A DNA stretch of 64,000 nt, taken from positions 62,001 to 126,000 of the forward strand of contig WFMF01000452.1 of assembly GCA_011033025.1 (NCBI GenBank), written 5' to 3'. The stretch is from Beroe forskalii (lineage: Eukaryota; Ctenophora; Nuda; Beroida; Beroidae). A program made the position numbers and the translations under genes. This document shows, piece after piece, positions 56,729 through 64,000 of this stretch (within the stretch, counting starts at the first letter, position 1; every line of letters begins with the position of its first letter). The notes under the pieces are model-generated. The model was not told where the DNA came from. It saw nothing but the letters and a program-made list of their open reading frames with translations, and did no database searches.

Positions 56729-59700
56729 ATGCAAGAGGCTGCTTTGGAATCTGAACCCTCTGTGGAGTCTGTTTCTGCTGAAGAACCTGCAGTTACCGAG
56801 ACAGATGTTTCTGAATCTGCTGTCCATCAAGCTGAACAATCCATTGAAGAAGGAGCAGCAGTTTCTGAACCTGGTGAACTTATTGAGAATGCAGCTCGGG
56901 TTATCGTGTCAGAATATGAAAAATGTACGACAGCAGAGAATGTTATAGACAGCACTCCATCTGAATTAGACGCATCGCCTTGTGATGAGTCTGCAGCGGA
57001 ATCAATAGTTGAAAAATGTCTGGAGCCAGTTGCTGAGACTATTACTCCAGAAGTTAAACCAGTTGAAGAACCAGAACCTGTTGAAACAGATGTGTCCTCT
57101 GTTGAAGTGGAAGTAATGCCTGAAGAAAAGGATGTTATTGAGGATCAGCCCGGAGATGTCCTGCCTAGCAATGAGGAAAGACCCTCTGAAGCACTTGCTG
57201 CGGAGGATTCAGCTTCTCCGGAAGGTTTCGTTGCTGTGTTCTACCCTGATTCGCATCATGCTCGATTTGCGTTAAAAAAAACAAATCACTCTGTGTGTTT
57301 GCATGCTTTTGTCTTTTTTTCATCTCTTCATCAAGTCTTATTTCCATCACCTCATCATTTTCTTCTCATCACATCCTGTGCTTTTTGCTTTCATGAAATC
57401 TAGAACATGATCTGAAGTTGCCACCTTAGCTATTCAACTATACTTCTCATCATTTCAATAGATCCGAATGAACTTGCTTTTTTTAATTCCAAGTTTATAG
57501 GTAAGAACCTAATTGTGAAATTTAAAAGAAATCAGGTCATAAATTGTCTAATAATGAATCCACAGTTGAGGTTAGTGAAGAGCCTTTGATTGAAAAATTT
57601 GAAGAATCGACTGATGAAGCTATCATTTGTCAAGTTGACAAAGATGAGGAAATTTCACTTCAAGATATCGCTCTTGTTGAAACCCAATCAGCTGATGATC
57701 TGTCTGATCGAGAAATAGATCTGGAAATAAAATGTGATGAAATTGAAGAAGAAATTAAGAATCCGTCTGGTATGGATCCTATTTTGGAGTCAACTGTAAG
57801 CGATATTTGTAGGGAAGAAACTCCCGTTGAATCTGTCCCGGCAGAGGATACGTCTTCTTTGGAAGGTTATTAATCGTGTTCAACCCCTCATTTGAATCAT
57901 GTCAAATTCTATCAAAAGCATTCTTTGTGTCTTTGTTTGCATGATATATCTCTTCTATGTTTTCTTCATAAAATTCATCTTCATTTAAAATCATCCAGAT
58001 GAGGTTAATGAGTTTTATGTGTACGATCCTCATCATGACTGTATTCTTTAGTGTGTACTCTTTTGATTGTGTGTGTTAAATCTCAATCTGATAATTTCTG
58101 ACAGTAAAAATTTACTCGTGACATCTAACAGTCTAGCATCTATTAAAGTATGAAAATCTATATTCATAATAATGTCTAGAAGCTGAAGCAGTCAGATAAC
58201 AACTGTTTATTGATTGAATCGGGGTTAAGGGGTTTAAGATAATCAAGAGTTCCAGCATGATTTTTTTCAGTTTTATACTCGAAAGAACTGGATATCAATA
58301 GCTCAACCTATGGAAAATAATATTTAATGCTACTACTCTTGAATTCTCGGAACATTTAAAACTGTTATCTTTTCAGGAGAAACTGCTGATTCTATCAGTG
58401 TTGCAAGTACAGGATCTCAAACCGAAGATGAGTTGCCACTACCACAAGAAGAAGAGTTAGCACCATCTACTGATGTCATAGAGCCTATTGATGTTGCTGA
58501 TCCTGTCGAAGTGACACTTACTATCTCTGAAACCGAACCAGTCGTTGAGGTGACAACAAGTGTCGAGGAAACCGATCCCAAACCGGCTACTGAATCAGTG
58601 TTTGAACCGGTATTGTCGCTTGTAGAGGAATTAGTTGAACCGGTTTTAGAGCTTGTAGAGGAATTCATGGAAGGCCCATCTGATGATCTACCCATCGATC
58701 CGGATGCTGAGTCGTCCGCTGAACTAGCTGTTGAAGAACCAGTTTCTGAACCCGTTGAAAAAGATATTCTTGAGGATATCTCCGAAATAACTGAAGAAAT
58801 TGCTGAGACTGCCGTTGAAGCAGCTGTGGAGGAAGTTCTTGGACCAGAAGTTGCACCAATTGTGGATGAAGGGGTCGCAGCAATCGTAGAAGAGGTTGCT
58901 GAACCAGTCATTGAAGCAATTGTTGAACCAGTCATTGAGACCATTATTGTGGAGCCTGTGATTGAACCAGTGGATGAACTAGTCTCGGAACCAATTCCTG
59001 AACCAGTCGCAGAACCAATTTCTGAACCAGTTGCAGAACCAACTCCTGAACCAGTCGTGGAGGAAATTCTTGAACCAGCCGCGGAACAAATTCCAGCACC
59101 AGTTGCAGAACTAATTCCTGAACCAGCTCCAGAACCTATTCCTGAACCAGTCGCAGAACAAATTTCTGAGGCAGTTGCAGAACCAACTCCTGAACCAGTT
59201 GCAGAAATAATTCCTGAGCCAGTTATGGAACTACTTCCTGAACCAGTTGCGGAACAAATTCATGAGCCAGTCGTAGAACCTATTCCTGAACCAGCTGCAG
59301 AACTACTTCCTGAACCAGTTGCGGAACAAATTCATGAGCCAGTCGTAGAACAAATTTCTGAGCCAGTCATGGAGAAAGTTTCTGAACCAGCACCAGTGAA
59401 GGAAGTTTTAGCCCCAGAGCCTGTCGAGACTGTCCCTGAAACTGAACCAGAGCCCGAGTCTCCCCCATCACCTGATGAATCTGCTGCCAGTGAACCGGTT
59501 ATGGACGAAGTGACCAAAACATCGCTATTCTCTCTCATCCAGCAAGCCATTGAACCGTATTTCACAACTAAGTCACCGGTAGAAACAGTTGAAGTTAGCG
59601 AACCCGAACAGTCTGAAGCAGTCACTGAAGAAGCTGAAGCTGCAATCCCGCCTCCCGATGAAGCTCCAACTTCGGAGATTCCTGAAGTTGTTGAAATTCC

Positions 59701-61623
59701 ACCGGTTGTTGAGCAATTGCCAGAAGTGATTTCAGAGGAACCAGAAGTCGTTGTTCAGGAAGCGGCAGTGCCTGTTGAAGAAGAAACTCCGAACGAACTG
59801 CCGACTTCTAAAAACCTCGCCGAGTCCCTCTTCGGACAGTTCCAAAAACAAGAGGTAATTGTGAAATGAATCTGGGGACTGGAATTCCGAATTGCTTTCA
59901 GGGACTTAATTTATCCAAATGCATGAATGTCCATATTCATATCTGTTTTTTCAAAATAAATTATTCAGAACACAGAGACATGAGTTGGTCGAATCACTGC
60001 AACTGTGTACTGTGTATATTTAAGTTCCGGTTTACAACACCCAGTTTCTGTTAATTTGAACGTTTTTTCAAGCTCCTGTCACGCAGGTGGAAAAGATAAT
60101 AACGGACGCGAAGTTGGAAGGGGCCAGGAGTCAGGCGAACCTGGATGCTGACGTGATGTCTAGTACACTGAACGCTGAGCGGTCAAGATGGAGGGGTAGA
60201 TTCAGTGTTATTGAGGATAACGTGAGTCAAATTCCTACTCCAATTGTACAGTAGGGTGCCGTATTATGTATTCCTCGTTTTACTTTTTAGTGAAACAAAT
60301 TTCTCTTAAATTTTTACTGATTCTGATACCAATTGACTAACCATTGGCTTGTACGTGCTTTAGAGACGGTAATTGCGCTTCATGCGTTGAAAATGTACTG
60401 GATTCCCTCAGATAATTCCAGTGAGACTTGCCGTTTCATTGCATACAGTGATACATTGAATTATTTTCACCCTTTGTTTCAGTTGAAGAAACGTAAAGAG
60501 GACATCACAAATGCACATCAACAGGGTGTTACGCTGGTTACATCCAAATTAAAGTAAGTAGAATATAAACAAGGGTTTTTGCAATTTCATCGGTGGAACC
60601 GTACCTTCATCATATTTTAACAAAATGCCTCAATTTTATCGCGCAGCATAACCCGTATTATTCAAATTTCGGTGAAAATATGGGCTCAAAAGCCGAACTT
60701 GCTTCGCTGGGTGTCATGAATGAAACTTGAACATACCACAGTTTGTATGTCAGTGAATCAAATAAGAAATTGTGCGCCTTAGAAGTTAGAAAGAACGAAG
60801 GCGGATTCGTTTCGGGCACTTTTCGCATACCGCTGTTCGCGCCACCGTAAAAGTCAAGAAATTTGTTAACTCCGCGCGACAAACTTCTGATGAAATGCAA
60901 AAAGATACAACACTTTTTGTGCGCGCGCCGCAAATTGTTGGACTGAAGACTGTCGACTCGTCCGCCTTTTCTGATAATTGTTGCGTACAAAATTTTAACA
61001 TGTACTCAACGTTGAATGTGCTGGAATTAAAATACATACCGATTTTAAATTTCAGCAGTAAAAAGTGTAAACACTGCATGCCTCGCTTCGGAATTCACTT
61101 TTTTCCGGCAGCACAAACAGGTTTATATTCTAGTGATGAAACTATACAATAATTTCAAATAATTAACTAAGACAATTTTTCAGTTTGCCGGAAACCAAGG
61201 CTACGTGCACGGACAGTGTGAAGGCGATCACTGATTGCTACCTTGCGAATCCTAACGAGGTTCTCAGATGCAATGCCTTGACGCAGTCTTTTGATGCTTG
61301 CGTCTCAAGTGCCCTGGTGAGTTCTAATTACAGCTTCCTGTGATTTGGCGTCAAATCCTCTGCATTATGTAGATTCTGTGAGTTCTATGAACTCCTGAAA
61401 TTTCCACACGACTGCCATTTGTACGTACGTGATATTGCTTTAATAGCTTATAGTTTATTTACGTACGTATATCAGAATGATTTGCATTTCTCGAACTCAC
61501 GAAATCTGTGTGATAATTCGTTCGTTTTCATACTGCGTTTCAACGGATTTTGATTGATAGCAGTATAACTTTCCCTTGTATCTTGCACCCTCACCTAATT
61601 TTGTTTTTCAGACCCAAAGATGA
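56729..61623 (+). CDS. CHCHD3/6-like: MIC19/MIC25-like twin CX9C (CHCH) protein with giant Pro/Glu repeat, right copy
   Basis: Exons: 56729-57224, 57566-57865 (or from 57536, adding ten codons in frame), 58377-59854, 60087-60221, 60483-60553, 61184-61316, 61612-61623; 874 aa plus stop, all phases consistent. Segments: acidic MQEAALESEPSVESVS exon; acidic STVEV...IALVETQSADDLSD exon; 492-codon PEPVAE/IPEPVAE repeat exon ending in ELPTSKNLAESLFGQFQKQE; coiled coil; CTDSVKAITDC ... CNALTQSFDAC. The twin CX9C with a ten-residue linker and coiled coil is the signature of MIC19/MIC25, which bind MIC60 at cristae junctions. The usual N-terminal myristoylation start (MG) is not seen, and the start codon lies beside poor-quality sequence. 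A neighbour-gene fusion of the acidic exons is conceivable, but splice phases chain perfectly. Confidence 0.8.
61370..61510. repeat. dispersed CGTACG-hairpin repeat (copy 5 of 5)
   Basis: Right-arm counterpart of copy 4: GTACGTACGTGATATTGCTT TAATAGC...ACGTACGTATATC, in the last intron of the right CHCH gene. Confidence 0.8.
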
Positions 61624-61761
61624 AGTTTCTGTCAGATTTCTATCAAAGAACTTGGTCGCTCAAAATCTCGGTATAACTTTAGGATATAATGATAATTTAT
61701 GAAGGCTGAATATTCTATTTGTTGGTATGTTTTGGTGAGCTATTCTGTGACTTTATAATTA

Positions 61762-62251
61762 CCTTACGAGACATATTTAAAAGGTACGAAATTTGGGGAT
61801 TTTACGAAAAAATCCCCATATTTTCGTTCCCCCAAAATTTCGATCCCCAAAATTATTTCCCCCAAATTTGTTAATTGCGGGTTTGTGATTTGACTAACAG
61901 TGCATAAAATATGGAATTCCCAGACAAATTTCAATAAGTATATCAGTGCAGAAGAGTTAAAATATCTTAAATGCAGTAATTCTAATAAAACCTCCTACAC
62001 TCGACTCGATAAAAGGGATCTTGTACTGGAAATTCTACTACTTCGATCACCTCAGTAATATTGGCCTTTCTGAAGTTCTGATTTATACCCAAAAGTTACC
62101 TTATTTTTTTCGAATTTGAAAAAAGGCAAAAATCACCTGATTTAATTTGGGGTACGAAATTTGGGGATTTTTGAAAAAAATCCCCATATTTTCGAACCCC
62201 CAAAATTTCGATCCCCGGAATTATTGTCCCATGTTATTTTGTCTTGTAAGG
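61762..62251. mobile_element. 490-bp TIR element with TA target duplication
   Basis: Begins CCTTACGAGAC and ends GTCTTGTAAGG, flanked by TA on both sides (61760-61761, 62252-62253). The left arm of the duplication has the empty site (ATAATTAGAAGTGCG on this strand). Inside, the block GGTACGAAATTTGGGGATTT...CCCCATATTTTCG occurs twice, near each end. A TA target duplication suggests a Tc1/mariner-type non-autonomous element. It starts about 140 bases after the CHCH stop codon. Confidence 0.9.
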
Positions 62252-62418
62252 TAGAAGTGCGATATTTTATACCTATATGATTAGGATGTGTCTAAGCCCT
62301 AAGGGCCTTAGAGAAATGCGAATGTAGTTTGTTTGGCTATATTTGTGCACATGAATCGATTGAAGAAAGAATCGATAAAAATGCGCAATTCACTAATTTA
62401 GTGGTTGCGTTACTAATA

Positions 62419-63143
62419 CCGGGTGGCCCAAAAAACATGTAACATTTTCAAAACTTGATAACTTTTTCTGTGTTTGGACTTCCTGACCGAAACTCTGGGA
62501 TGTCAAAGAAATGGGTTGCAAGTTTTTGCATAAAAAATTTTAAATTTCTATCTCAAAAAATGCCCGAGTTATCAACGAAATACTGGCTTTTTCCGATTTT
62601 TGAGACACAAAAAACTGGTTTTTTCAACTTCTAAAGCTCTAAAATTCACCAAAATTTGGAGTAATGTTGTGCGACATTTGCCTGACATATTCTGAAAATT
62701 ATATTCAGTTTGCTCAAAAAACCTCAGAGATATGTGCAATTTTGCAACACAAAAAAGTGACCATATGCAAGGTCACATTCCATGATGTAGAGATAAACAT
62801 GACGTTTGTTTACCACTGATTCACATATTGTGCTTGTTTCGCCCGGTTTTGCATTGTTTCGTGTATTTCAATGAAAATTTCGCTTATTCAGGCATTTTCA
62901 GAGCATCATGGAACTGGAGATGAAATCCATTTTTATCCCGAGTCTATGCAGAAATATACGACCGAAAAACCGGTTTTGGCGGTTTTTCTTTTATAACTCG
63001 GGAATTTTTTGAGCTAGACACTTCAAACCTTCGGTGCAAAAAGTTACAACCCATACCTATGACATCTCAGAATTTCATGAAGAAACTCCTCACACAGAAA
63101 AAGTTATCAAACTTTCAAAATGTTACATGTTTTTTGGGCCACC
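62419..63143. mobile_element. 725-bp foldback element with TAATA target duplication
   Basis: Terminal inverted repeats over 100 bp long, starting GGTGGCCCAAAAAACATGTA ACATTTT. Both ends are next to TAATA (62414-62418, 63144-63148). The left arm holds the uninterrupted site GTTACTAATATGAATT (read on this strand). No transposase frame inside. Confidence 0.9.
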
Positions 63144-63420
63144 TAATATGAATTATCGATCCCTAATTCAACCGAACCACGTGCACAGTCATCGGGGTAT
63201 GTGCTTATTATTTCTAGGGTATCCTATTCCTTAGTATTGCTGTAATATTTATAGTAAGTTATTGCGAATATAGCTAAGTTTTTTTTACCTTCAATCCGAT
63301 ATCACTCATTGAAATTTCTACCAACACTGCATGGACTCGACCTAATGGATTGTCAGTGGCCTTCCCTCAATGAATGGTTTCGTAACGAGTAGAAAGTGAA
63401 AATGATGTGACACATGAGAG

Positions 63421-63560
63421 GGGTATAGGACACTACGGCACAGGACTCTAGAGCACTGGACACTACAGCACAGGACACTACGGCACAGGACTCTTGGGCA
63501 CACTTTTCAGTTTTGGGGGGACGCTACGGCACACTTTGGTTTTAGGATGGACTCTGCGGC
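63421..63560 (+). repeat. CACTACGGCACAGGA minisatellite
   Basis: GGACACTACGGCACAGGACT and variants, with later looser copies (GACGCTACGGCACAC, GACTCTGCGGCACA). It starts right at the outer end of the right arm. Confidence 0.85.
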
Positions 63561-64000
63561 ACATCCAATTTAAGTACCACTAATTAAAGGAATATCTCCT
63601 ATTAACAACGAATTAGTCGTTAACCTGAACCTCATTACCCAGATATAGGCCAGCCGGAAACCCACCATGATAGTTTCAGGAGTGAAGTATCTCAGGACAC
63701 CCAGGGCTCGTGGCAGTAAGACTGCTTAAAGGCTTCGAGGTTCCCCTGGGAGCCTTCCATTACAGAGTAGCGGAATCCAAGGTGACCGTGAAGGGGATTC
63801 TGAGATCCAGCTGTCCGCCACCTCAATATCTTGACATCTTCGTTGTTGAACATTGGTTGGATCCTACAGAGAGGCATCTCTTATACTATCTGGTTGTTTC
63901 GTCAGATGCCGAGTTCATGTACAATCATTATCAAGTCATAATGTTCTACTCATGCTCTCATGGGAACGGAAGTCCGATTAGTCCCGGAATCCTAATGAGG
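63561..64000. other. window end, possible unrecognised exon or element
   Basis: A minus-strand frame of 61 codons (63692-63877, beginning MPLCRIQPMFNNEDVKILRW) has balanced composition and no stop, unlike the repeats around it. I cannot match it to a family and see no clear splice sites. It could be a terminal exon of a gene outside the window or part of a retroelement. Confidence 0.3.

Larger units (their letters stand above)
57340..63412 (+). repeat. right arm of the large inverted duplication
   Basis: Inverted copy of 50970-55690. Longer because of TIR insertions at 61762-62251 and 62419-63143 and of repeat-number differences in the Pro/Glu exon. The spacer between the arms is about 1.65 kb. 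Confidence 0.95.

Noticed and set aside
58417-59625. Minus-strand Ser/Thr-rich frames in the right arm
   Set aside because: Same antisense shadow of the Pro/Glu exon.
60658-61152. Frames of 85-110 codons on both strands in a CHCH intron, mirrored at 52056-52428
   Set aside because: Present in both arms only because the arms are copies; no domain recognised, and splice phases skip the segment.

Overview
This window looks like nuclear DNA from an animal, probably a marine or other invertebrate. Four of its gene models are spliced metazoan genes with short exons, GT-AG introns and phase-consistent junctions. The DNA between them is AT-rich and full of minisatellites, foldback/MITE elements and decayed retroelement pieces. 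I cannot name the species. There is no sign of a prokaryotic or organellar replicon.

Layout: (1) 1-4.6 kb is gene-free, with a tRNA-derived SINE fragment at the left edge, a diverged tandem duplication at 2.5-3.0 kb and a foldback element just before the first gene. (2) 4.62-9.23 kb, plus strand: a complete 9-exon glutamine synthetase gene (353 aa). (3) 9.2-21.8 kb: no gene recognised, only MITEs, hairpins and minisatellites. (4) 21.8-37.75 kb: a tandem segmental duplication carrying two M14 carboxypeptidase A-like genes. The first looks complete (440 aa model). The second has lost a splice donor at the catalytic-Tyr codon, has no recognisable first exon, and has its last exon amplified to five copies. 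(5) 38.2-39.4 kb: a decayed LINE ORF1 with a short tail and no ORF2. (6) 41.4-48.1 kb, minus strand: a 13-exon SUV39H-type H3K9 methyltransferase (chromodomain, pre-SET, SET, post-SET) with a long N-terminal extension that starts with a PCNA-binding-like motif. (7) 49.3-50.6 kb: a CpG-rich block and two MITEs. (8) 51.0-63.4 kb: a large head-to-head inverted duplication. Each arm carries a twin-CX9C MIC19/MIC25-type (CHCHD3/6) gene with very large Pro/Glu/Val repeat exons. The right arm has two TIR elements whose empty sites are preserved in the left arm.

The genes belong to unrelated functions (nitrogen assimilation, secreted proteolysis, heterochromatin, mitochondrial cristae), so this is not a functional cluster. 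The unifying theme is structural. Short tandem duplications repeatedly cover exon/intron boundaries in the same direction as the gene, in all three of the non-inverted gene families. Two short stretches (about 30.37-30.78 and 56.49-56.72 kb) have inflated homopolymers and look like unpolished assembly. Gene models touching them should be treated with caution.
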